DNA from: Thiotrichaceae bacterium
GTDB lineage: Bacteria; Pseudomonadota; Gammaproteobacteria; Thiotrichales; Thiotrichaceae
Reading direction: 5' to 3'
NCBI GenBank assembly: GCA_024762625.1
Contig: JANTHA010000021.1
Location: 1-14,508 of the forward strand
DNA length: 14,508 bases
This document shows, piece after piece, positions 6,630 through 13,416 of the stretch (position 1 is its first letter; each line of letters starts with the position of its first letter). The translations under genes were made by a program, and so were the position numbers. The notes under the pieces are model-generated. The model did not search any database. It saw nothing but the letters and a program-made list of their open reading frames with translations, and was not told the origin of the DNA.

Positions 6630-6652
6630 CTACATAGGATTAAGGAAACGCC

Positions 6653-6925
6653 ATGAATACAGATAAAAACGTCGTCTACTGTCATCCGGCCAACACCGAG
6701 GCCATCCATTTGCTGGATGCCGATGAAGTACTGGAAAACAATGAAATTTGCTGCCCACCGTTCGATGGCTGCCTATGGAGTTCTCACCCACGAGTATTCC
6801 TGAAACTGAATGAAAACGGACAGACGCGCTGTCCTTACTGTTCTACTTTATATGTGTTGCATCCAGGTACGGTTGCCGAACATCAGGCCAGCAACCCGGA
6901 TCTGCAGATTCCTGATCGCGGCTAA
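6653..6925 (+). CDS. Small CHCC zinc-finger protein
   Basis: This 90-residue protein has the zf-CHCC layout seen in bacterial relatives of the complex I accessory subunit NDUFS6: Cys40 and His45 (CLWSSHPRVFLKL), then Cys60 and Cys63 (TRCPYCSTLYVL). These four residues should bind one zinc ion. Two further cysteines (33, 34) precede the motif. The start has AAGGA (6641-6645) upstream. It is a lone plus-strand gene, convergent with the S49 peptidase gene 19 bp downstream. In proteobacteria such proteins are common and poorly characterised; a role in respiration or metal handling would be a guess. No signal peptide is present. Confidence 0.8.
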   Translation: MNTDKNVVYCHPANTEAIHLLDADEVLENNEICCPPFDGCLWSSHPRVFLKLNENGQTRCPYCSTLYVLHPGTVAEHQASNPDLQIPDRG

Positions 6926-6944
6926 AAAAATTGTAACAAAGGAT

Positions 6945-7895
6945 TCAGTAAAAAACGCCCTGCTTTAATTCGGATTCAAGCAGCCGATTGCTGATGCTTG
7001 CGCCAACGCGATCAGTAAGCTTTTGAAACAGGTCTTTCTTCGGCGTGAAATTAATCAGTGTTTCCGCCTTGATAATGTCGCGAGCCACAGTGGCTGCGTT
7101 TCCAAACTCATCAACCAACCCCAGTTCTTTTGCCTTTTCGCCCGTCCAGAACAGACCGCTGAAAATATCCGGGTCATCCTTGAGCCTGTCTCCCCTGCCG
7201 GTCTTGACCGCATTGATAAAATGCTGATGGGTGTTCGCCAGCAGTTCTTTAAGGAAGGCTTCTTCTTCAGGATCGCGTGGCTTGAACGGATCAAGAATCG
7301 CCTTGTGCTTGCCCGCCGTTAATTCACGGCTTTCTACGCCGATCTTTTTCATTGCCTCAACCACGCCAAAGGCCTGCATTCGTACGCCAATGGAACCCAC
7401 CAGGCTGGATTTGTTGACGAAAATCTTATCCGCTGCGGAAATCACATAATAACCACCGGATGCGCAGAGGTCAGAAGCAACCGCATACAATGGTTTATCC
7501 TTATATTTTTGACGTAAACGGCGAATTTCATCGTAAATATAACTGGACTGCACCGGACTACCGCCGGGACTGTTGCATCTCAATACGACGCCTTTAACCT
7601 TTTTATCCTTGAAAGCATCCTGTAGCGCCGGGATAACATTATCTGCTCCAGCATCCGCACCGGCGAGGATAATTCCCTTCAAATCTACCAGGGCCGTGTA
7701 CTCTTTAGCGGTGGTCAGGTGGGCGTTTTTGGTCAGTGATGAGCCAAGGACCAAGAGGATCAGCAGCGCCATCAAAATCAAACCTGCAAGCCTTAAAAAG
7801 ATATTCCAGCGACGCCAGCTGCGCTGTTCCTGGATACCCGCCATAGCGACTTGCCGGAGCGCGTCGATAGCCTGCTGTTCGTTTTGATCATTCAT
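6945..7895 (-). CDS. S49 family signal peptide peptidase (short SppA-type)
   Basis: A membrane-anchored serine protease that probably degrades cleaved signal peptides or small membrane proteins in the periplasm. It has a cytoplasmic head (1-30), one transmembrane segment (about 33-52), and then a single S49 domain. The Ser/Lys dyad is visible: nucleophile Ser146 in CASGGYY and Lys198 in AGKHKAI. The 52-residue spacing is that of the Bacillus short SppA. NSPGGSP (108-114) forms the oxyanion region. The length of 316 residues fits the short, single-domain form rather than the 600-residue E. coli SppA. It starts 8 bp after the ychF stop, with an AGGAT box before the ATG, so it is the last gene of the pth-ychF transcription unit. 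Confidence 0.88.
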   Translation of the reverse strand: MNDQNEQQAIDALRQVAMAGIQEQRSWRRWNIFLRLAGLILMALLILLVLGSSLTKNAHLTTAKEYTALVDLKGIILAGADAGADNVIPALQDAFKDKKVKGVVLRCNSPGGSPVQSSYIYDEIRRLRQKYKDKPLYAVASDLCASGGYYVISAADKIFVNKSSLVGSIGVRMQAFGVVEAMKKIGVESRELTAGKHKAILDPFKPRDPEEEAFLKELLANTHQHFINAVKTGRGDRLKDDPDIFSGLFWTGEKAKELGLVDEFGNAATVARDIIKAETLINFTPKKDLFQKLTDRVGASISNRLLESELKQGVFY

Positions 7896-7903
7896 GATAA
7901 ATC

Positions 7904-8995
7904 CTAAACATTAAATCTGAAGTGTACGACGTCGCCTTCCTGCAGAATATAATCCTTGCCTTCGAGACGCCATTTGCCTGCATCCTTGGCGCCCTGCTCG
8001 CCGCCATACTGGATAAAATCATCATAGGCGATTACTTCGGCGCGGATAAAACCTTTTTCAAAATCGGTGTGGATCTTGCCAGCGCCTTGTGGCGCGGTAG
8101 CGCCCTGCGTCACCGTCCAGGCGCGTACTTCCTTGACGCCTGCGGTGAAAAAAGTCTGCAAGCCCAGTAATTTGTAACCGGCGTTAATCACCCGGTTCAA
8201 ACCAGGCTCGCTCAAACCCATGTCCGCCAAAAATTCGGATTGTTCTTCCTGATCCAGTTGCGCCAGCTCTTCTTCCATTTGCGCGCAAACAGGGGCGACT
8301 TCTGCGCCATGAGACTGGGCGAATTCGGTCACCTGATCAAGATAAGGATTATTCTCAAAACCATCTTCCGCGACGTTTGCAATAAATAGAATCGGCTTGA
8401 TAGTGATCAGCTGCAGTTCCTGAACCAGTGGTTTGTCATCTTTACTGATTTCTACCGTGCGTGCGGCATGCCCTTCTGCCAGTTGCTTGTGTATTTTTTC
8501 AAACAGGGCCAGTTGAGCGATGGCCTCCTTATTACCCGATTTAGCGGTGCGTCCCACACGCTGGATGGCTTTTTCAACAGTTTCGAGGTCAGCCAGGGCA
8601 AGTTCAGTGTTAATGGTCTCTATATCAGATAATGGATTGATTTTTCCATCGACATGCACCACATCGTCATTGTCAAAACAACGCACCACCTGTGCGATGG
8701 CGTCTGTTTCGCGGATATGCGCCAGAAATTTATTGCCCAGCCCTTCACCAGATGCAGCGCCCGCCACCAGACCCGCAATATCCACAAATTCCATGGTGGT
8801 CGGCAAGGTGCGTTCCGGTTTTACAATCTCAGCCAGCGCATCCATACGCGGATCAGGCACAGGCACGATGCCGACATTGGGCTCAATCGTGCAAAAAGGG
8901 TAATTCGCCGCTTCAATACCCGCCTTGGTCAAGGCATTAAAAAGGGTCGATTTACCCACATTGGGAAGGCCAACTATGCCGCATTTAAAACCCAT
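7904..8995 (-). CDS. ychF: Redox-regulated ATPase YchF (Obg family)
   Basis: A universally conserved P-loop ATPase of the Obg/TRAFAC class that associates with ribosomes and is linked to oxidative stress control and translation. Visible features are Walker A GLPNVGKS (9-16), the Walker B/switch DIAGL (72-76), and NVAE (207-210) in place of the NKxD of GTPases, which explains ATP use. A C-terminal TGS domain covers about 278-363 and ends in [11 protein letters not shown]. The length of 363 matches E. coli YchF. The start has AGGA 8 bases upstream. It lies 35 bp after pth, an order kept in most gammaproteobacteria, and is followed by the S49 peptidase gene. Confidence 0.97.
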   Translation of the reverse strand: MGFKCGIVGLPNVGKSTLFNALTKAGIEAANYPFCTIEPNVGIVPVPDPRMDALAEIVKPERTLPTTMEFVDIAGLVAGAASGEGLGNKFLAHIRETDAIAQVVRCFDNDDVVHVDGKINPLSDIETINTELALADLETVEKAIQRVGRTAKSGNKEAIAQLALFEKIHKQLAEGHAARTVEISKDDKPLVQELQLITIKPILFIANVAEDGFENNPYLDQVTEFAQSHGAEVAPVCAQMEEELAQLDQEEQSEFLADMGLSEPGLNRVINAGYKLLGLQTFFTAGVKEVRAWTVTQGATAPQGAGKIHTDFEKGFIRAEVIAYDDFIQYGGEQGAKDAGKWRLEGKDYILQEGDVVHFRFNV

Positions 8996-9030
8996 AACAT
9001 TTTCCTGTTGTCTATTCGATCGTGGAAGAA

Positions 9031-9606
9031 TTAACGATCACTGTGTAAGGTGTTCATCGCCTTTTGCATCTCGCCAGTCACAATCTCATTGATCACATCA
9101 AGCGCCCGGTCGATGCCGTTGTGTATGGCGATTTCATCGGATTTTGAAGGCGCAGACAACACATAATCAAGCACCTTGTTTTTATCTCCTGGATGACCGA
9201 TCCCCAGACGCAACCGCCAGTAGCCCTTGCCTATCTGGGCGTGACAATCGCGAAGACCATTATGTCCGCCATGTCCGCCGCCGGCTTTCAGGCGCACAAC
9301 GCCAGGCGCTAAATCAAGCTCGTCATGAGCGACCAGAATCTGTTCAGCCGGGATTTTATAAAATGAAGCCAGCTGATGCACAGCCAGGCCGCTGCGATTC
9401 ATGAAGGTCATCGGTTTCAGCAAATAGACGGCCTGTCCGCCAATATCTATTTTAGCGACCTCGCCAGAGAACTTCGACTCTGATTTAAAACGCCCCGACC
9501 TTTGTTGAAGCAAGGCATCAACAAACCAAAACCCGGCATTATGCCGGGTTCTAGCGTATTTCTGGCCTGGATTGCCCAGGCCGACAATGAGTTTGATCTG
9601 GCTCAT
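9031..9606 (-). CDS. pth: Peptidyl-tRNA hydrolase
   Basis: Releases tRNA from peptidyl-tRNAs that drop off the ribosome. The family signature is complete: [11 protein letters not shown], then TRHNAG with the catalytic His, MTFMNRSG, and AHDELDL with the conserved Asp. Two in-frame ATGs are possible, 9621 and 9606. I chose 9606 because [10 protein letters not shown] aligns with the E. coli start MTIKLIVGL, giving 191 residues. The 9621 start adds MNESG and has GGGTGA directly abutting it. Neither has a well-spaced ribosome-binding site. The gene follows rplY closely, so coupling through the upstream gene is likely. A 10-bp palindrome lies within the codons around the catalytic His (9530-9550). 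Confidence 0.95.
   Translation of the reverse strand: MSQIKLIVGLGNPGQKYARTRHNAGFWFVDALLQQRSGRFKSESKFSGEVAKIDIGGQAVYLLKPMTFMNRSGLAVHQLASFYKIPAEQILVAHDELDLAPGVVRLKAGGGHGGHNGLRDCHAQIGKGYWRLRLGIGHPGDKNKVLDYVLSAPSKSDEIAIHNGIDRALDVINEIVTGEMQKAMNTLHSDR
9530..9550 (-). other. Perfect palindrome inside pth
   Basis: AACCCGGCAT (9530-9539) and ATGCCGGGTT (9541-9550) are perfect inverted arms around one base. On the pth message the stem is followed by TT and GG, so it resembles a weak intragenic terminator stem. It falls on the codons for the catalytic His-Asn-Ala-Gly, and may be coincidence. Confidence 0.4.
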
Positions 9607-9660
9607 GCCTGATTCATTCACCCAAACAAGGCAGCAAATAAAGTAGCAGACAAGACAAAT

Positions 9661-10320
9661 TTATTCTTCTGCGCCTTCTGATGAATCATCAGCCGCTTCT
9701 TCTTCGCCTTCTGCTGTTTCTTCTTCAGCCACCTTCTCTGCGCGCGGCGATACGATAGATACAACAGGCTGATCATGATCTTCGCCATATGACAATTCTG
9801 TCGAGACAACGCCTTCTGGTAATTTAATATTCGATAAGTGCAAGGACTCGCCCAGTTTCAGGTCAGCCACGTCAACTTCGATGTATTCAGGCAAATACTT
9901 AGGCAAACAGGTGACCTCAATATCAACCGCCGTCTTCATCAGCAAACCGCCTTCCATTTTAACGCCATGCGCCGTTTCTTCATTGAGGTAATGCAGAGGC
10001 AGCATAACAGTCATTTCAACATCATCCCGGACGCGCTGAAAGTCAGCATGCAAAACAAAGGGTTTTGCCGGGTGACGTTGCAAATCCCTGAGGAACACCT
10101 TTTGCGGTTTGCCATCAAGCGTTAACTCGATGATCGCCGCGTAAAAGGATTCTTCCTGCAGATTTCGCATCAACTCGTTTTCCTTGAGTGTGATGGACCA
10201 CGCGGGACGACCCGCGCCATATAATACCGCAGGGATTTTATGTTCGCGACGCAGGCGGCGGCTCGCACCTTTCCCCATATCGTCACGCATTTCCGCGGTC
10301 AACTTGTATTGTGTTGCCAT
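9661..10320 (-). CDS. rplY: Ribosomal protein L25, long (CTC) form
   Basis: Binds 5S rRNA in the large subunit. The N-terminal L25 domain (about 1-95) includes GKGASRRLRREHKIPAVLYG-like rRNA-binding residues and FVLHADFQRV. A C-terminal TL5/CTC beta domain (about 100-192) follows, then an acidic Glu/Ala/Ser tail (196-219). The length of 219 fits the long form common outside the enterics (E. coli L25 has 94 residues). The start has GGAG 7 bases upstream. Tandem terminators of prs lie only 44 bp upstream of the start codon, so its promoter must be squeezed into that gap or it relies on read-through. Confidence 0.96.
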   Translation of the reverse strand: MATQYKLTAEMRDDMGKGASRRLRREHKIPAVLYGAGRPAWSITLKENELMRNLQEESFYAAIIELTLDGKPQKVFLRDLQRHPAKPFVLHADFQRVRDDVEMTVMLPLHYLNEETAHGVKMEGGLLMKTAVDIEVTCLPKYLPEYIEVDVADLKLGESLHLSNIKLPEGVVSTELSYGEDHDQPVVSIVSPRAEKVAEEETAEGEEEAADDSSEGAEE

Positions 10321-10364
10321 GATTTACTCCAAAAATAAATGAGGTTTTTTCAAGCCTCTAAAAT

Positions 10365-10394
10365 AAAAAAGCAAAACCCGCGACCAGGTTTTGC
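10365..10394 (-). terminator. Rho-independent terminator between prs and rplY (second of two)
   Basis: On the minus strand GCAAAACC (10394-10387) pairs perfectly with GGTTTTGC (10378-10371) around an 8-base loop and is followed by TTTTTTA. It lies about 35 bases after the prs stop. Confidence 0.85.
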
Positions 10395-10398
10395 AGTT

Positions 10399-10422
10399 AA
10401 AAAAGACCTGAATCATCAGGCC
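10399..10422 (-). terminator. Rho-independent terminator right after prs (first of two)
   Basis: On the minus strand GGCCTGA-TGAT-TCAGGTC forms a 7-bp stem with one G-T wobble, followed by six T (10404-10399). It starts 6 bases after the prs stop codon. Confidence 0.7.
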
Positions 10423-10428
10423 TGAAAT

Positions 10429-11391
10429 TTAATTAACGTCAGCAAACAAGTCGCTAACAGACTCCTCCAGATTAATCCGGCTGATGGTGTCTGCCAGAAT
10501 GATCCCTACGGAAAGCTGACGGATTTTATCAGAGTTTTCCGCCTCTTCGCTTAATGGAATAGAATTGGTAACAACCACTTCGTCCAGATCGGAGTTTTCA
10601 ATATTTTTAATCGCAGGACCGGAAAAAACCGGGTGCGTTGCATAGGCGATAACCTTTTTCGCTCCATGTTCCTTGAGCGCCTCCGCAGCGTGACACAGGG
10701 TTCCAGCGGTATCAACCAGATCATCAATCAGCACACAGGTTTTGTCTTTGACATCGCCAATGATATGCATGACGGCTGACACATTCGGCTCCGGTCGACG
10801 TTTGTCGATGATAGCCAAACCAACATCGCCAAGACTTTTGGTCATTGCCCTGGCTCGAACTACGCCGCCCACATCTGGCGACACCACAATTAAATCTTCA
10901 TGATTCTTTTGCTTGATATCCTCTAGCAACACCGATGATGCATAAATATTATCCACTGGCAGATCAAAGAAACCCTGAATCTGGTCTGAATGAAGATCAA
11001 TGGTTAACACCCGATCAACGCGGCTGGTAGAAAGCATGTCTGCAACCAGTTTTGCCGAGATGGGTACGCGCCGTGAACGAACGCGGCGATCCTGCCTGGC
11101 GTAGCCAAAATATGGCATGACAGCGGTAATGCGGCCCGCTGAAGCGCGGTACAATGCATCGACCATAATCAACAGCTCCATCAGATGGTCGTTGGTTGGC
11201 GCACAGGTTGACTGGATTACAAACACATCCCGCCCACGCACATTTTCGAGTATCTCGACGTGAGACTCGCCATCGCTGAAACGGTTTACGGTGCATTTTC
11301 CGAGGGAGCATCCGAGAAATTCGGCTACTTCACGAGCAAGCTCAGGGTTTGCATTGCCTGCAAATACCATCATCGTGTCGTTTTGGGACAT
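10429..11391 (-). CDS. prs: Ribose-phosphate pyrophosphokinase (PRPP synthetase)
   Basis: Makes PRPP from ribose 5-phosphate and ATP for purine, pyrimidine, NAD, histidine and tryptophan synthesis. Class I hallmarks are visible: the flexible loop [10 protein letters not shown] (94-103), the metal-binding [11 protein letters not shown] (132-142), the ribose-phosphate region PDVGGVVRA (172-180), and the PRPP loop [12 protein letters not shown] (220-231). The length of 320 is close to the usual 315. The chosen ATG has only a weak GAGAA box; [10 protein letters not shown] at residue 7 is an alternative start. It lies downstream of tRNA-Gln, with a strong long-range stem and U-run in the leader, and is followed by two terminators. 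Confidence 0.97.
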   Translation of the reverse strand: MSQNDTMMVFAGNANPELAREVAEFLGCSLGKCTVNRFSDGESHVEILENVRGRDVFVIQSTCAPTNDHLMELLIMVDALYRASAGRITAVMPYFGYARQDRRVRSRRVPISAKLVADMLSTSRVDRVLTIDLHSDQIQGFFDLPVDNIYASSVLLEDIKQKNHEDLIVVSPDVGGVVRARAMTKSLGDVGLAIIDKRRPEPNVSAVMHIIGDVKDKTCVLIDDLVDTAGTLCHAAEALKEHGAKKVIAYATHPVFSGPAIKNIENSDLDEVVVTNSIPLSEEAENSDKIRQLSVGIILADTISRINLEESVSDLFADVN

Positions 11392-11417
11392 GACAGTTCT
11401 CTGTTAGCTCCATGAGC

Positions 11418-11505
11418 AAAAAACAGCATGATCTTCGTCCGATAAAAGAGCAAAACCGATTATGATTAATCAGGCGCCATCAATCAGTAGAGAGATCATG
11501 CTGTT
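11418..11505 (-). terminator. Long-loop terminator or attenuator in the prs leader
   Basis: A perfect 13-bp inverted repeat (AACAGCATGATCT and its complement, 11422-11434/11493-11505) encloses 58 bases. On the minus strand the second arm runs straight into TTTT and GC, giving a U tract about 26 bases before the prs ATG. It begins about 8 bases after the tRNA-Gln CCA. It could end the ispE-tRNA-Gln transcript, or act as a conditional attenuator of prs if the 58-base loop can hold an alternative fold. Confidence 0.6.
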
Positions 11506-11513
11506 ATAAAAAA

Positions 11514-11588
11514 TGGCTGGGCCGGTAGGATTCGAACCTACGCATGCTGAGATCAAAACCCAGAGCCTTACCACTTGGCGACGGCCCA
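11514..11588 (-). tRNA. tRNA-Gln (TTG anticodon)
   Basis: A complete tRNA on the minus strand with encoded CCA (11516-11514). The acceptor TGGGCCG (from 11588) pairs with CGGCCCA, with discriminator G. The anticodon stem CTGGG/CTCAG carries one G-T pair, and the loop TTTTGAT places TTG at 11556-11554, reading CAA and CAG. The T arm GTAGG-TTCGAAT-CCTAC is perfect. It sits between ispE and prs, as in Pseudomonas, and is probably processed from the ispE transcript. Confidence 0.97.
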
Positions 11589-11639
11589 ATATTATCAATA
11601 AAAAATCGCAATCTAAAACGCGCTATCGACAAATAAAAA

Positions 11640-12614
11640 TCAATAACCTAAAGACTTTTTTAAAGGCGATTGATTAACGCCTTTCGCCACAAATCCTTGC
11701 CAGTTTTGCTGTTTAGCAATTGCCATGGATTGTATTTCGTCTAACACTGATTGCGCATCCTGCTCACTGTCGAAAGCAGCAAACAGACAACTTCCACTAC
11801 CCGTCAATCTTGCAGGTTTGTCAACTACTGTAAAATTGCTTAAAGTATCAAGCGCTTTTGCTACCTGAGGATGTTTTTTTCGTACGACTGTTTGAAATAC
11901 ATTAATCGTATTTGAAAAACCATCCGCTTGCAGAAAGCGCGCTATTTTGATAGGTTCGCAGTCGCGTGTCAATCCTTTATCCAAAAATATTTCTGCTGTT
12001 GACACAGAAATTCCCGGATGAATTACCACAAACCATTTTTCAGGCAATTCCACAGCGCATAATTGCTCTCCTACGCCCTCGGCCCAGGCGGAAAAGCCAC
12101 GCACGAATACCGGCACATCAGCACCCAGCAACAAGCCCAGCTCCGCAAGCTCATCTACGGAAAAACCACAGTCCCAGAGTTCATTCAGCCCCATGAGCAC
12201 AGTCGCCGCATCCGAACTCCCGCCCCCTGTTCCACCGCCCATGGGCAAGACCTTGGTAATGGATAGATCTACGCCTGCAAACAAAGCCGTTTGCAATGCA
12301 TTAGTTTGCAATGCATTTGTTTGCCTTGATCGTTCGACAAAACGCTCTTTAAGCAATCGCGCTGCGCGCACACAAAGATCGCTGGATTCAGGCACAGAGT
12401 CCAGGCCTTTGATTTTTCGTATCTGACCATCGTTGCGCATATCAAGCGTGATTTCATCACCATAATCCAGCAACTGAAAAACGGTTTGCAGCAAATGATA
12501 GCCATCATTACGTCGGCCCGTTATGTGCAGAAATAAATTCAGTTTTCCCGGCGCGGGAAGAATCAGCCTTGTTTTCTTCCTTTCAACTGTCAAAGCGTTT
12601 AAATTCCCCGCCAT
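11640..12614 (-). CDS. ispE: 4-diphosphocytidyl-2-C-methyl-D-erythritol kinase
   Basis: GHMP-family kinase of the non-mevalonate (MEP) isoprenoid pathway; it phosphorylates CDP-methylerythritol with ATP. Visible features are LPAPGKLNLFLHITGRRNDG (19-38, with the conserved Lys24), the ATP-binding PMGGGTGGGSSDAA (124-137, catalytic Asp135) and a late GSGSCLFAAF motif. At 324 residues it is longer than the usual ~285. About 16 extra residues sit before the conserved start, and a duplicated pentapeptide (TNALQ twice, residues 99-108) adds length at a surface region. The ATG overlaps the end of lolB by 16 bp, so the two are coupled. There is no strong ribosome-binding site, and an in-frame TTG (residue 8, LTVERKK) is a possible later start. 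Confidence 0.95.
   Translation of the reverse strand: MAGNLNALTVERKKTRLILPAPGKLNLFLHITGRRNDGYHLLQTVFQLLDYGDEITLDMRNDGQIRKIKGLDSVPESSDLCVRAARLLKERFVERSRQTNALQTNALQTALFAGVDLSITKVLPMGGGTGGGSSDAATVLMGLNELWDCGFSVDELAELGLLLGADVPVFVRGFSAWAEGVGEQLCAVELPEKWFVVIHPGISVSTAEIFLDKGLTRDCEPIKIARFLQADGFSNTINVFQTVVRKKHPQVAKALDTLSNFTVVDKPARLTGSGSCLFAAFDSEQDAQSVLDEIQSMAIAKQQNWQGFVAKGVNQSPLKKSLGY
12290..12325 (-). repeat. 15-bp in-frame tandem duplication inside ispE
   Basis: On the plus strand TTTGCAATGCATTAG (12290-12304) is repeated as TTTGCAATGCATTTG (12305-12319) and begins a third time (TTTGCC). It encodes a repeated Thr-Asn-Ala-Leu-Gln and keeps the frame. It is a recent-looking slippage product. Confidence 0.85.
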
Positions 12615-13288
12615 TGTTTCGCTATCATCTTCAGGGATAACTGATCACTGCTTCGTTTAAACGTAATTTTGCGCGGCAAAGCCATGGCGTTCGCGCCCTG
12701 GTAGGCAGCATAGCGAATTTCCCAGCCCGCCTGCTGGATCAATGTTGGCCGACCTTGATTATCCAGAACCAGTTTATCAACCTTATACTGCGGAGAAGTG
12801 ACGCCCCTCACCCAGTAAGGCATGCCCTTGACAGGCATGTAGACGCCGGATTGCGATTTCAGAAGTTGTTCCGCATCCCTGGAATGGTAGGTTTTGCCAT
12901 CATCAGCCAATAAGGTGGCTCCCCGACTGTTTTGTGTGAGTTTGGCGACAATGGCGCCGCTTAATGGATTTTTAATCAGCATGGCGAATTGACTGGCCGC
13001 CTTTTGCGTCCAGTTCAGACCAAACTGCCAGTATTCATCCTGGTAGCTTAATCCAATCTTACTCAGCAAAGCCCAGTTTGAGTCGCGTAGAAACTTCGCC
13101 TTGCGTTTCTCCCAGGCCGTGACCTGCTTCGTCGCGGGCGCACTTTTAACAACGCCCTGATGGCCAAAGCGGGCGCAGCCGGTCAGCATGAATGACAGGA
13201 CAAACATTAAGAATAATAAGGCTGGAATCAGCGTAAAAGAACCTGTTTGCCGGTTAATTAAACAGGCATTATGTTTTATGTGAATCAT
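12599..13288 (-). CDS. lolB: Outer membrane lipoprotein receptor LolB
   Basis: Receives lipoproteins from periplasmic LolA and inserts them into the outer membrane. It carries a type II signal peptide: hydrophobic stretch 19-34 and lipobox LTGC with the acylated Cys38. The mature protein has the LolB pattern, including KIGLSYQDEYWQFGLNW (77-93) and VKGMPYWVRGV (153-163), the counterpart of the Leu/Trp-rich core of the family. The length of 229 is near the usual 205-210 plus an extended N-terminus of about 15 residues. AGGGG stands 6 bases before the ATG. It overlaps ispE by 16 bp and begins 128 bp after the TPR gene, behind that gene's terminator, so it probably opens the lolB-ispE-tRNA-Gln unit. 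Confidence 0.9.
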   Translation of the reverse strand: MIHIKHNACLINRQTGSFTLIPALLFLMFVLSFMLTGCARFGHQGVVKSAPATKQVTAWEKRKAKFLRDSNWALLSKIGLSYQDEYWQFGLNWTQKAASQFAMLIKNPLSGAIVAKLTQNSRGATLLADDGKTYHSRDAEQLLKSQSGVYMPVKGMPYWVRGVTSPQYKVDKLVLDNQGRPTLIQQAGWEIRYAAYQGANAMALPRKITFKRSSDQLSLKMIAKQWRGI

Positions 13289-13364
13289 GTTTTCCCCTGA
13301 AACAAGAATAATAGCAGGGATTGTACATCAGGAAACTGATCGGGAATAGAGAACCCGCCATGTG

Positions 13365-13387
13365 AAAAACCAACTTGAGCTGGCTTT
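13365..13387 (-). terminator. Rho-independent terminator after the TPR gene
   Basis: On the minus strand AAAGCCAGC-TCAA-GTTGGTTTT forms a 9-bp stem with two G-T wobbles and a 4-base loop, continuing into a T run. It lies about 30 bases after the TPR stop and separates that gene from lolB. Confidence 0.65.
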
Positions 13388-13416
13388 CCTTTCATTTGAC
13401 TTATCTTATTTATCGG

